Assembly (NCBI GenBank): GCA_029247315.1
Contig: JAQWLM010000028.1
Coordinates: 1 to 11,348 of the forward strand
Reading direction: 5' to 3'
DNA length: 11,348 bases
Origin: AAA164-E04 sp014239995
GTDB lineage: Bacteria; Verrucomicrobiota; Verrucomicrobiia; Limisphaerales; AAA164-E04
Every line of letters begins with the position of its first letter. Position 1 is the stretch's first letter. Position numbers and translations under genes: made by a program. This document shows, one piece after another, positions 1-7,784 of this stretch. The notes beneath the pieces are model-generated. The model saw only the letters and a list, made by a program, of their open reading frames with translations. It was not told the origin of the DNA and did no database searches.

Positions 1-1
1 C

Positions 2-718
2 CAGAAGGACCACGTGGCCCATCGGAATCTTCCCAAGGGTTGCAGGAAAAAAGATCACCATCAGCAGCCCGAACCCGACAGAAAACCCTATGCCACCCAA
101 AAAACCTTCCCACGTTTTTCCAGGACTCACGGTGGGAATCATTTTATGCCTTCCAAGCAGAGACCCGGTGACATAGGCACCCAGATCACTGAATTTGGTC
201 AAGACAATGAACAGGATGAGAATGAAAGGACCCGCCTTGGCGTCCAAGCCATAAATCTGAACCATGAAACCTCCAAGGAAATAGACGTAAAACCATCCAA
301 AACCCAGTTTGGCGATGGGAGCAAGCCGAGATACCTCATCACGATAATGGAAAAAAAGATACAACATGCAGGCACAGGCAAGCCCGAGAAAAACCATGGG
401 GATTTCCGCCGCAAACGGTGCCATGAAGGGGTGATCTCGAAACACCAGGAGGGTGAGATAGGAGACCCCAAGTGCATGAAGCGCGTATTTTCCAAAGGAC
501 ATTCCACCCAACTGGGTCATACGAAGAAACTCCTGATAGGCAACAAGGCAAAGACAGGAGATGACAATCCACACCGTGATGGTCGAAACAAAGGGTGTTC
601 CAAAGAAGAGTCCACCCAGCACCATGCCCCAAAGTACGATCGTACTGGCCAGACGCTCCAGAAAAACACGCCCTTTGCCGGGTTTTGATGAGGGCGGCGT
701 TGTGGAGTCGGGATGCAT
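2..718 (-). CDS. cdsA: Phosphatidate cytidylyltransferase CdsA (3' end outside window)
   Basis: The 239 readable codons run off the left edge, so the C-terminus is missing. The enzyme is an integral membrane protein that makes CDP-diacylglycerol from phosphatidate and CTP, the branch point for phospholipid synthesis. The reading frame opens with a polar, proline/serine-rich tail of about 18 residues. Hydrophobic helices follow at about residues 24-61, 80-93, 102-123, 139-155 and 163-174. The CdsA-type conserved block is then seen at about 174-206, with TKFSDLGAY, GSLLGRHKM and SPGKTWEGFLGG. The final family signature (the K-D/H-G-G-x-D-R region) lies beyond the window. The chosen ATG is 16 bases after the uppS stop, which indicates co-transcription. 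No good Shine-Dalgarno sequence is seen before it, so the exact start is less certain than the identity. Confidence 0.93.
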   Translation of the reverse strand, partial: MHPDSTTPPSSKPGKGRVFLERLASTIVLWGMVLGGLFFGTPFVSTITVWIVISCLCLVAYQEFLRMTQLGGMSFGKYALHALGVSYLTLLVFRDHPFMAPFAAEIPMVFLGLACACMLYLFFHYRDEVSRLAPIAKLGFGWFYVYFLGGFMVQIYGLDAKAGPFILILFIVLTKFSDLGAYVTGSLLGRHKMIPTVSPGKTWEGFLGGIGFSVGFGLLMVIFFPATLGKIPMGHVVLL

Positions 719-734
719 GGTATGAAGATCGGTT

Positions 735-1472
735 TCAGACTTTGCCAAATCTTCGGTTTCTTTTTGCGTAATCCTCAATAGCCTCCAGGAGCTGGGGCGC
801 CCTGAAGTCCGGCCACAATGTCTCCGTCACCACTAACTCTGAATAGGAAATCTGCCAAAGCAAAAAGTTACTGATGCGCATTTCACCGCTGGTCCTGATC
901 AATAGCTCGGGATCGGGTATGTGGGCGGTGTAAAGATGGTCGGAGAATACGGAGGCATCGATTTCATCAAGATCCAGGGTACCCTTTTGAACACGTTTGG
1001 CAATGGCCTTGGCGGCATCGGTGATTTCCTGCCGTGCGCCATAACTCAATGCGAGCACCATGGTCATCCCATCATTAACAGACAGTGTCTCCATGCTTTC
1101 TGCCAATTGCTGACGCACCTTGGCGGGTAGTTGATCGATCTGCCCGATGGCGTCAAGTTGCACGTTATAACTGTTGAACTCGGGAATTTCTGTCCGCAGA
1201 AAGCGCGCCAGGTAACGCATGATGGTATCAACCTCCGCCTTGGGCCGATTCCAATTTTCCGCGGAGAAGGTAAAGAGCGTGAGGTATTGAATCCCCAGGC
1301 GACTGGCGGTTCGCACAACGGTCCTCAAGGACTCCAGGCCACGTCGATGACCAATGGTCCTGGGAAGTCGACGTTGTTTTGCCCATCTTCCATTTCCATC
1401 CATGATGATCGCTATGTGCTTGGGCAGCACTTCCCTGGCCTGGGCGCTGAGCTTTTCCAGAGGATCAATCAT
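735..1472 (-). CDS. uppS: Undecaprenyl diphosphate synthase (cis-prenyltransferase)
   Basis: This cytosolic or membrane-associated enzyme extends farnesyl diphosphate with isopentenyl diphosphate in the cis configuration, giving the C55 lipid carrier used for peptidoglycan and other envelope polymers. The 245-residue length is normal for the family. All signature blocks are present. HIAIIMDGNGRWAK at about 19-32 contains the catalytic Asp25. LFTFSAENWNRP lies at about 66-77, ALSYGARQEI at 141-150, and RTSGEMRISNFLLWQ at about 193-207 forms the diphosphate-binding and dimer region. The ATG is preceded by AAAGG six bases upstream. It starts 36 bases after the purA stop and ends 16 bases before cdsA, so the three genes are probably one transcript. 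The uppS-cdsA pairing is common in bacteria; purA as the upstream neighbour is less so. Chain length (C55 or other) cannot be read from sequence alone. Confidence 0.97.
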   Translation of the reverse strand: MIDPLEKLSAQAREVLPKHIAIIMDGNGRWAKQRRLPRTIGHRRGLESLRTVVRTASRLGIQYLTLFTFSAENWNRPKAEVDTIMRYLARFLRTEIPEFNSYNVQLDAIGQIDQLPAKVRQQLAESMETLSVNDGMTMVLALSYGARQEITDAAKAIAKRVQKGTLDLDEIDASVFSDHLYTAHIPDPELLIRTSGEMRISNFLLWQISYSELVVTETLWPDFRAPQLLEAIEDYAKRNRRFGKV

Positions 1473-1508
1473 GCGAGGCCTTTGCGCGGTAGCTTGCTGA
1501 ATGTTGCC

Positions 1509-2780
1509 CTAGACTAGCCGAATGGTTTGTTTTCGATCTGGGCCCACGGAGACGGATGATAATTTGGCTCCGGTAACCTTGGCTATGGCCTTTAGGTATT
1601 GGCGCGCACGCAGTGGCAAGTCCTTCCATGATCGACATTTTTCAGTGGAGCATTGCCAGCCCTTGAATGTTTCATAGACGGGTTCACACCTTTCCAGATC
1701 CAAGGTACTGGATGGCACGTGCCGGAGGGTTTCCCCATCGAGCTTGTAAGCCACACAGACATTGATGGATTTCAACTGATCGAGCCCATCAACGTTGGTG
1801 ACTGAAATGTCGTTGAAACCATTGACCATGCACGCATGACGTGTCAAAACCGCATCGAGCCAACCGCATCGCCGTGCCCTGCCGGTGGTGGCACCGAATT
1901 CACGCCCCATGTTGTGGAACATGTCACCGAGTGCTGCCTCCTCGGTAGGAAAAGGTCCCTCGCCAACCCGCGTGGTATAGGCTTTCATGACGCCGACGAC
2001 ACGATCAATCCTGTTTGGAGGCACGCCGGTCCCTGTGGAGGCTCCTCCGGAAGTGGTGGAAGAGGATGTCACGTAGGGATAGCTTCCGTGATCGATGTCG
2101 AGAAAGGTGCCCTGGGCCCCCTCGAAAAGCAGTCGTTTCTTTTGCTCCATGGCCTCATGCAGCATGAGAAGTGTATTGGTCACCAGAGGTTTCAGGCGCT
2201 CCCCTGCTTCGATATAGGAACCCAGCACCCCTTTGAAGGAAACGGGCTTGAGGCCATGCTCGCGCAAGGGAATGTTATTGACTCGAATCCTCTCCTTGAG
2301 CATCCCGGCAAAACGATCCGGCGACATGAGGTCCGCAAGCCTTATCCCGACACGCGCGACCTTGTCGCCGTAGGCAGGACCGATACCACGCCCAGTGGTG
2401 CCAATTTTCTTTCCACCCTTGGATGCCTCGCGCAAGGCGTCCAGGGAGCGATGATAAGGAAGGACAAGATGGGCATTTTGGCTGATGAAAAGGCGTCCTT
2501 TGACATTGGTTCCATGCTTAAGCAATCCATCAATTTCGGATACAAGATGAACGGGGTCCAGGACCACACCGTTTCCAATGATACACTTTTTACGGGCCCG
2601 AAGGATGCCGGAAGGTATGAGATGAAGTACATACTTTTTTTTCCCAACAAGGACGGTGTGTCCGGCATTGTTTCCTCCCTGCATACGAACGACAATATCC
2701 GATTCGTCAGTCAGGACATCGATGATTTTACCCTTACCCTCATCACCCCACTGGGCTCCTACTAAAACAGTGTTCGGCAT
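1509..2780 (-). CDS. purA: Adenylosuccinate synthetase
   Basis: PurA joins IMP and aspartate using GTP, the first committed step from IMP to AMP. With the start chosen here the protein has 423 residues, close to the usual 420-430. An ATG 63 bases further upstream is in frame but would place the intrinsic terminator at 2799-2831 inside the coding sequence and add a non-conserved N-terminus, so I reject it. The N-terminus then reads MPNTVLVGAQWGDEGKGK, with catalytic Asp13 and the GTP-binding loop. NAGHT follows with catalytic His41. Other hallmarks are TTGRGIGPAYGDK (about 128-140), EGAQGTFLDIDHGSYPYVTSS (220-240), RVGEGPFPTE (271-280), GATTGRARRCGWLD (296-309) and the C-terminal SVGPDRKQTI (411-420). 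A weak AAGG lies about 12-15 bases before the ATG. It leads the purA-uppS-cdsA run. Confidence 0.97.
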   Translation of the reverse strand: MPNTVLVGAQWGDEGKGKIIDVLTDESDIVVRMQGGNNAGHTVLVGKKKYVLHLIPSGILRARKKCIIGNGVVLDPVHLVSEIDGLLKHGTNVKGRLFISQNAHLVLPYHRSLDALREASKGGKKIGTTGRGIGPAYGDKVARVGIRLADLMSPDRFAGMLKERIRVNNIPLREHGLKPVSFKGVLGSYIEAGERLKPLVTNTLLMLHEAMEQKKRLLFEGAQGTFLDIDHGSYPYVTSSSTTSGGASTGTGVPPNRIDRVVGVMKAYTTRVGEGPFPTEEAALGDMFHNMGREFGATTGRARRCGWLDAVLTRHACMVNGFNDISVTNVDGLDQLKSINVCVAYKLDGETLRHVPSSTLDLERCEPVYETFKGWQCSTEKCRSWKDLPLRARQYLKAIAKVTGAKLSSVSVGPDRKQTIRLV

Positions 2781-2798
2781 AATATTTCTGGCCTTGAG

Positions 2799-2831
2799 AA
2801 AAAATAAAAAGCCCCGAGTGTGCTTCGGGGC
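2799..2831 (-). terminator. Intrinsic terminator after the ABC/DUF4340 operon
   Basis: A perfect 7-bp stem (plus-strand arms GCCCCGA at 2811-2817 and TCGGGGC at 2825-2831) has a 7-base loop. On the minus strand it is followed by TTTTTATTTTTT (2810 down to 2799). This is a textbook Rho-independent terminator for the minus-strand operon ending at 2872. It lies 18 bases upstream of the purA ATG, which is unusually close to the next gene. Confidence 0.88.
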
Positions 2832-2871
2832 CTGTGAGTGCACCTGTCAATAAAATCAATGATGAACCAGG

Positions 2872-4113
2872 TTATTCTGCATCGAGCTTGAGGGGACTGG
2901 TCAGCGACTCCAGATTCAAACCAGGCAAGGCGGGAGGAGCGATGATGGCATCCCCTGCTGGCGCAGCATCACCTTCTTCTTCGATGGCCTTGATATATTC
3001 AGATCGGTGTTTGATCAGAGCGTCCACTGTCCATTTGGATACCCAGAAGGCATGCTCCTCAAACGAGGATTCGCTCCCAAGCTTCTCGGTTTTGCCTTGC
3101 ACACTCTCGGCAAATTCCTTATCCAGCGCTTCCTTGTCCTCATCCTTCTCATCGGTCCCAGGCGTGCGTTCCTCAGGAATGACAGCGCTCACCTTGACCT
3201 TCATCGGATATTCCTCCTCCTCGTTGGGTTTGCCGATTTCAATATTGTAAACAAACGCTTCAAAGGTATCCATGACCACCTTGATGGGGGTCACCATTCC
3301 CAGCGTATCGTCGGTCGCAGCTGCATCCACCACATCGTTGAAACTTGGAGAGGAGAGCATGTTCTTGAGGCTATAACTCCGGCTGGAATCAAGTTCCTCC
3401 TTTTCGCCAAGGCCATCCAGAACCATTTCACCGGTTTCACTCTCACGACTGACCCTCCAGCTGTGGATGGGGTCTGGATGTGTCACCGAGACGGATTTAA
3501 GTTTTTCCACCTTGAAAAAACTCTTGTCCAGCCAGGACTTGGGTTCCACCTCAACGGAAGTGAAGGCCTGCGAAACTTGGGAGATACTTCCGACATCGCC
3601 GTTTACCATCAGGTAGCGCCCATCTGGCATTTCTCCTCCTCCAAAACTGGAGGATTCTGATTGGCGCATGGATTGTTTGCCCAGAAGAAGGGATCCGAGC
3701 TCCTTGTCCGCCTCGCCATAAAAGGACATGAGCGTGCCCGATTTTTCTCCTTCCCCAGGAGCCAGCAATTCCAGACGACCGAGCTGACTCTCCCCCACTT
3801 TCATGGGCCTGAGCACCTTGGTTTCAGCAACCGACAGCAGCAATTCTCGGATTTTACCGAAATCAGCCGCATAATTCCCCCTGTCCTGCACCCGCCATGT
3901 ATCGTCAACCTTGCTGAGGGACATTTCACCGTCCTTGCTTTTGAATACAAGCTTGCTGATCTCGTTCAAGGGAAAGTCCTCCCCCATGAGGAGTCCACCG
4001 ATCCCCTGCTCTCCCTCGCTCCATGAGCGATTGCTTTGGGTGACCAGAAACGCACCGATTCCTCCGATACAGACAAATATGATGAGGAGTTTTATGAGTT
4101 GTTTTGAGTTCAT
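2872..4113 (-). CDS. DUF4340 family membrane-anchored protein
   Basis: This 413-residue protein has one N-terminal membrane segment (about residues 7-24) and a large, acidic, probably periplasmic remainder. The order of features matches DUF4340 proteins encoded beside GldG-like ABC genes: an early region with VFKSKDGEMSLSKVDDTWRV (about 56-75), then DFGKIRELLLSV (84-95), then the WLDKSFFKVEKLKSVSV block (194-210), and a late FWVSKWTVDALIKHRSEYI stretch (about 356-374). The last 35 residues are Ala/Pro-rich and look disordered. A charged linker of Glu, Asp and Lys lies at about 311-345. Its ATG overlaps the gldG-like stop as ATGA, with no clear ribosome-binding site, suggesting translational coupling. 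No catalytic motif is seen and biochemical function is unknown. A structural or accessory role with the ABC complex is inference from context. Confidence 0.87.
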   Translation of the reverse strand: MNSKQLIKLLIIFVCIGGIGAFLVTQSNRSWSEGEQGIGGLLMGEDFPLNEISKLVFKSKDGEMSLSKVDDTWRVQDRGNYAADFGKIRELLLSVAETKVLRPMKVGESQLGRLELLAPGEGEKSGTLMSFYGEADKELGSLLLGKQSMRQSESSSFGGGEMPDGRYLMVNGDVGSISQVSQAFTSVEVEPKSWLDKSFFKVEKLKSVSVTHPDPIHSWRVSRESETGEMVLDGLGEKEELDSSRSYSLKNMLSSPSFNDVVDAAATDDTLGMVTPIKVVMDTFEAFVYNIEIGKPNEEEEYPMKVKVSAVIPEERTPGTDEKDEDKEALDKEFAESVQGKTEKLGSESSFEEHAFWVSKWTVDALIKHRSEYIKAIEEEGDAAPAGDAIIAPPALPGLNLESLTSPLKLDAE

Positions 4114-6047
4114 CGTGCTGCAGTTTTTTTACGTTTGACCATTGCAATGATAATTCCCCCGAGGGTCACCAGGAAGGGCATGCCTGCAATATTGATCCAT
4201 TTAAGACGGTTCTGTAATGCATCGATATCCTTGCGGAGGTTACGACGCATTTCCTTGAGATCCTTGGTGACCTGTTTGTTATTTTCCCTGAGCTTCACCA
4301 GTTCGGTCTGCTGCTCCGGTGTCAACACAAAGCGCTGTCCTTGCGTCTGGCCCGCATCCTGTCGTGTGCGTTGAATATCATTGATTTTCTGTTCCGCCTC
4401 ACGTTTTTTCTCTTCAAGCTGGTTGATACGCTCCTGGTATGCCTTGGCTGCCACGATTTCCATGTCACGAATCTTCGTAAATGGACGGTTCATGGTCGCA
4501 CGCCCGCGCACGGAGATGAGCCGACTATCACCCGCCATCTGCTCCACGACTCCCTGTGCCAGCGGCAAATTGCCATTCAACAACTGAACCATGCGAGAAC
4601 CCATGAAGTTTTGCTGGCTGACGCCGAAGTTGTCATACAGGAAATCCGCATCACCAAACAATACCACGGTGGCTCCTTCCTTGGAGGATTTAAGCGACTC
4701 TGGCTTTTCCTCCTCGGGGTCTTCAGAATCAAGGTCATCCTCGGTTGACTCGGCAACCGTGGGTTCCCCTTCGGGATAGGCCGACTGGAACGTGCCAGTC
4801 AGGCGCATCGCCAGAGGGTATTTCTTGCCCTCGGGCTTCAATTCCTTGAGGATCTGCTGCCCTGAAAGACGTGCCATGAAGGCATCCACCATTTGTGCCT
4901 CTTCCGAGGTATTGAGTAAAACGGTTTGTTCAATACCTTCCACCGGGGTGCCCTTGAAAGCACCTGAAAAGGGAATCAGCAATTGATCAATCTGGCTGGT
5001 CACGACGTCATCGCCGTTGATGCCATTGGGATCCATGAACAGGATACCCGGCTGCTCCTGCGGCGGTGCCCCACGCTGGAAGGAAACCTCACGTGCAAAC
5101 TGCCTGTCTGCTGCAATTTTACTGGTATCGAATTCCAATCCCCAAGCCTTGAGCAAGGTTTCCAGGTTGGAGTTGGAAGGAGGCGGACCGAGCATGTTGT
5201 TTCCATTGGGACTTGGGGTCTGGTCCACAATGGCCAGGGCATCCAGGAAGGCAATCAGTTTTCCGCCCTTCATGAGGTACTGATCGATGGCATATTGTGC
5301 CTGGTCAGTGATATCCTTGGGATGGATCACCACCAGGAGGTCCAGATCCGAGGGAATGACTCCATCGCTCATCTGGAGCTGGCGCACATCAAAATCCTGC
5401 TGTAGTTGACTGATCAGAAACCAGGGTGGCTGTTGCTGAGGAGGTCTACCCATCTGCATCATCATGGGGTTGGGCTGCTCGCCAAAGACGGGCAGTGCAC
5501 TCATGACACCCACTGTTGGCTTGTCGTCCACGGTCACCTGGGTGATGGCACGCGTCAGATCATATTCGAGCAGTTTTTCCCGACTGGGATCCAGAAAGGG
5601 CAAGGCCTTGGTCTGGTCCAGCATGCTGATGGCCAGTCCGAGGTAGATCGATTCTCCGAAACTGACCATCTGTCCGGTGACCCCATCCATGGCCGCTGAA
5701 TCCGCAGCATCCGAATCCGGTTCTGGGTTGAATTTGATCACTTTCAGATGCCCGTTGGAATACTGGGAATACTCATCGAGCAGATCCTCGACATGACTGA
5801 TGTAATTCTTGAAGTTGACCGGCATCAACTTGTCGTCCCGGGTGGCGTAGAATCGGATCTCCACATCCGTGTCCAGGTCACCAAGAATCTGTTTTGTCCC
5901 TTCAGAAAGCGTGTAAAGGTTTTCTGACGTGAGGTCAAACCGGTGCTTGAGGTGCCCGGAGATGATATTCACCACCACCAGCATAACCAACATGATGGCA
6001 ACGCCGAGAGAGGAATAAAGGAAGAGTCCACTTTGTTTTTTACTCAT
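4110..6047 (-). CDS. GldG-like ABC transporter auxiliary protein
   Basis: The 645-residue protein has an N-terminal membrane segment (about 10-29), a large extracytoplasmic domain, a coiled coil (about 535-615), a second membrane segment (about 617-637) and a basic tail KRKKTAAR. The opening pattern, with a membrane helix followed by HRFDLTSENLYTLSEGTKQIL and DVEIRFYATR, is typical of GldG and related 'ABC-type uncharacterised transport' proteins. A later VVLFGDADFLYDNF (about 461-474) also fits this family. Two low-complexity stretches stand out: a Met/Pro/Gln-rich loop at about 191-208 and an acidic linker at about 433-449. AAGGA lies ten bases before the ATG. It follows the permease by 19 bases and overlaps the DUF4340 gene by four. 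In Bacteroidetes gldA/F/G are linked to gliding. Nothing here shows gliding, so I give no gene symbol. Confidence 0.87.
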   Translation of the reverse strand: MSKKQSGLFLYSSLGVAIMLVMLVVVNIISGHLKHRFDLTSENLYTLSEGTKQILGDLDTDVEIRFYATRDDKLMPVNFKNYISHVEDLLDEYSQYSNGHLKVIKFNPEPDSDAADSAAMDGVTGQMVSFGESIYLGLAISMLDQTKALPFLDPSREKLLEYDLTRAITQVTVDDKPTVGVMSALPVFGEQPNPMMMQMGRPPQQQPPWFLISQLQQDFDVRQLQMSDGVIPSDLDLLVVIHPKDITDQAQYAIDQYLMKGGKLIAFLDALAIVDQTPSPNGNNMLGPPPSNSNLETLLKAWGLEFDTSKIAADRQFAREVSFQRGAPPQEQPGILFMDPNGINGDDVVTSQIDQLLIPFSGAFKGTPVEGIEQTVLLNTSEEAQMVDAFMARLSGQQILKELKPEGKKYPLAMRLTGTFQSAYPEGEPTVAESTEDDLDSEDPEEEKPESLKSSKEGATVVLFGDADFLYDNFGVSQQNFMGSRMVQLLNGNLPLAQGVVEQMAGDSRLISVRGRATMNRPFTKIRDMEIVAAKAYQERINQLEEKKREAEQKINDIQRTRQDAGQTQGQRFVLTPEQQTELVKLRENNKQVTKDLKEMRRNLRKDIDALQNRLKWINIAGMPFLVTLGGIIIAMVKRKKTAAR

Positions 6048-6066
6048 AATCGATGATTCCTTGAGG

Positions 6067-6819
6067 TTAATTGGTTCTGAGACTGCGCAGGATGACGCTC
6101 GTAGTGAAGAGGCAGAAACCGATCAGCGACAGGAAGAAAACCACGTCTCTGGAATCTAGAACGCCTCGTTGGAAGCTGAAGAAATGGGTCATGACACTGC
6201 ATGCGGACACCACATCCACCAACCATGAAGGTGCCCACTGAACAAGCATATCCGTCACCGGCGGGTATCCCGCAAGTATCAGGAAAAGACAGATGACCAC
6301 GGAGAGAATAAAGCTGATCACCTGATTCCGCGTTAATGCAGAGGTCATGCTGCTGACAGCAAGGTATCCTCCCGCAAGGAACATGCTCCCAATGTATCCA
6401 CAGACAATGGGCCCCAGATCAGGCGATCCCAGATAAGATACCGTCCCGATGATCGGGAAAGTCAGGGCAAGCGCCAGTGTCAGGAAAGCCCACGAGGCAA
6501 GGAATTTACCTACAATGGTCTGCCATGGAGTGATGGGCATGGTCAGCAGAAGTTCCAGCGTTCCTTGCCGCCGTTCCTCCGACCAGAGGCGCATCCCCAC
6601 GGCGGGAACCAGGAAGAGATAAATCCATGGATGCCACGTGAAGAATGCGGCCAAAGAGGCCTCTTGACGTTCAAAGAATTGTCCCAGTTGCGCACTGAAG
6701 GTAAAGAAACCAATCAGCATCAAAAAGATGACGATGAATACGTAAGCGACTGGTGAAGCGAAATAACCACTCAGTTCACGTTTAAAGACAGATTGAATAT
6801 TGGACCAGGCATTATTCAT
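6067..6819 (-). CDS. ABC-2 type permease, GldF-like
   Basis: This 250-residue integral membrane protein is the permease partner of the upstream ATPase. Six hydrophobic segments are visible at about residues 21-42, 60-78, 101-128, 136-158, 166-186 and 225-245. The motif WSEERRQGTLELLLTMP (about 79-95), between segments 2 and 3, is the conserved cytoplasmic coupling region of ABC-2 permeases. The THFFSFQRGVLDSRDVVFFL stretch (about 211-230) before the last helix is characteristic of the GldF/NosY-like group. The ATG overlaps the ATPase stop as ATGA, and the end of the ATPase gene carries a strong purine-rich GGGAGGGAAGGA just before it, so translation is well supported. Substrate is unknown. 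ABC-2 complexes with an added GldG-type protein may act in export or as mechanical envelope machines. Confidence 0.92.
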   Translation of the reverse strand: MNNAWSNIQSVFKRELSGYFASPVAYVFIVIFLMLIGFFTFSAQLGQFFERQEASLAAFFTWHPWIYLFLVPAVGMRLWSEERRQGTLELLLTMPITPWQTIVGKFLASWAFLTLALALTFPIIGTVSYLGSPDLGPIVCGYIGSMFLAGGYLAVSSMTSALTRNQVISFILSVVICLFLILAGYPPVTDMLVQWAPSWLVDVVSACSVMTHFFSFQRGVLDSRDVVFFLSLIGFCLFTTSVILRSLRTN

Positions 6820-7784
6820 GATTCCTTCCCTCCCTTGGCTTTCGTATCAGGTAGTGTGATCGAGCGAAACACTTCGTCGAGTTTTCCCTCTTGGGTAAAC
6901 AATTCAATAATACGCCACTGTTCCTGATGCGCCAGATCGGCGATATCAGAATTCAGCGCCCCATTGACATCCGGTTTCCCTACTAATTCAAGCACGGCTT
7001 CTGAGGCGTCGTCGTTGAGCAGGGTAACTCTGGCAACCGATGAGAGTCCATTGAGCTTCTCCTTGGCAACTGATCCGCTGAGGCCGGCAAGCTTCAGACG
7101 GACAGCACCGGCGCGTTTGGAGCGCGATTTCAGTTCCTGCGGAGTTCCGTTAGCAACGATCTTCCCTTGATCAATGATAATCGCACGGGAGCATGCGGCC
7201 TCTACCTCCTCAAGGATATGCGTAGAAAAAATGATCGCCTTCTTTTCCCCCATCCGCTTGATGATGCTGCGCACCTCGTGTTTTTGGTTGGGATCCAGCC
7301 CATCAGTGGGCTCATCAAGGATCAGAATGTCAGGGTCGTGGATGATGGACTGTGCGAAGCATGTCCGGTGGCGGAAGCCCTTTGAGAGTGTATCCACACT
7401 TTGATGGATCACCGCTTCCAGGAAACAGAGCTCGACCACCCGGTCGATGGCTTTGCCTTTATCGACACCTCGCAAACCACGGATTTCAGCGGCAAAACTC
7501 AGGAAGCCATGCACGGTCATGTCCGGGTAAGCAGGTGCGTTTTCAGGAAGATAGCCCATAAGTCGTTTAGCAGGTATGGGATTATCGACGATGCCATGTC
7601 CCCCGACGGTGATACTGCCTTCTGTTGGGGGAATGAAACCGGTAATCATCCGCATGGTAGTGGATTTACCAGCTCCGTTGGGGCCGAGAAATCCAAGTAC
7701 TTCACCTCGCTCGACCTCGAAAGAGATACGGTTGACGGCGACTTTTGGACCGAAGGTCTTAACTAGTTCGTTGACTTTGATCAT
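6816..7784 (-). CDS. ABC transporter ATP-binding protein, GldA-like
   Basis: This is the 322-residue cytoplasmic ATPase of the module. Walker A is GPNGAGKST (about 34-42). The Q-loop region reads GYLPENAPAYPDMT (77-90), with Glu in the usual Gln position as in many GldA/NatA-like proteins. The signature is LSKGFRHR (133-140). Walker B is DILILDEPTDGLDPNQ (152-167), and the switch His lies in FSTH (186-189). After about residue 225 a C-terminal extension of roughly 95 residues is typical of drug/polysaccharide-type ABC-2 ATPases. AGGAG lies nine bases before the ATG. It is the first gene of the four-gene operon and follows a 228-base spacer that probably holds the promoter. Signature residues after the Arg (TCFAQS) deviate from the usual VGLAQA but are not expected to abolish activity. 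Confidence 0.95.
   Translation of the reverse strand: MIKVNELVKTFGPKVAVNRISFEVERGEVLGFLGPNGAGKSTTMRMITGFIPPTEGSITVGGHGIVDNPIPAKRLMGYLPENAPAYPDMTVHGFLSFAAEIRGLRGVDKGKAIDRVVELCFLEAVIHQSVDTLSKGFRHRTCFAQSIIHDPDILILDEPTDGLDPNQKHEVRSIIKRMGEKKAIIFSTHILEEVEAACSRAIIIDQGKIVANGTPQELKSRSKRAGAVRLKLAGLSGSVAKEKLNGLSSVARVTLLNDDASEAVLELVGKPDVNGALNSDIADLAHQEQWRIIELFTQEGKLDEVFRSITLPDTKAKGGKES

Noticed and set aside
14..688. Long plus-strand reading frame of 224 codons
   Set aside because: It lies antisense to cdsA, whose minus-strand translation shows conserved CdsA motifs; the plus-strand product is polar, Lys/His-rich and unlike any known family.
1836..2765. Plus-strand reading frame of 309 codons
   Set aside because: It is antisense to purA, which has all family motifs on the minus strand. 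Long antisense frames are expected opposite conserved genes in this codon usage.
2781..2843. N-terminal extension of purA by 21 codons
   Set aside because: It would be translated through the intrinsic terminator stem and T-tract and adds non-conserved residues before the standard PurA N-terminus.
3007..3660. Plus-strand reading frame of 217 codons
   Set aside because: Antisense to the DUF4340 gene, with no recognisable domain and no ribosome-binding site noted.
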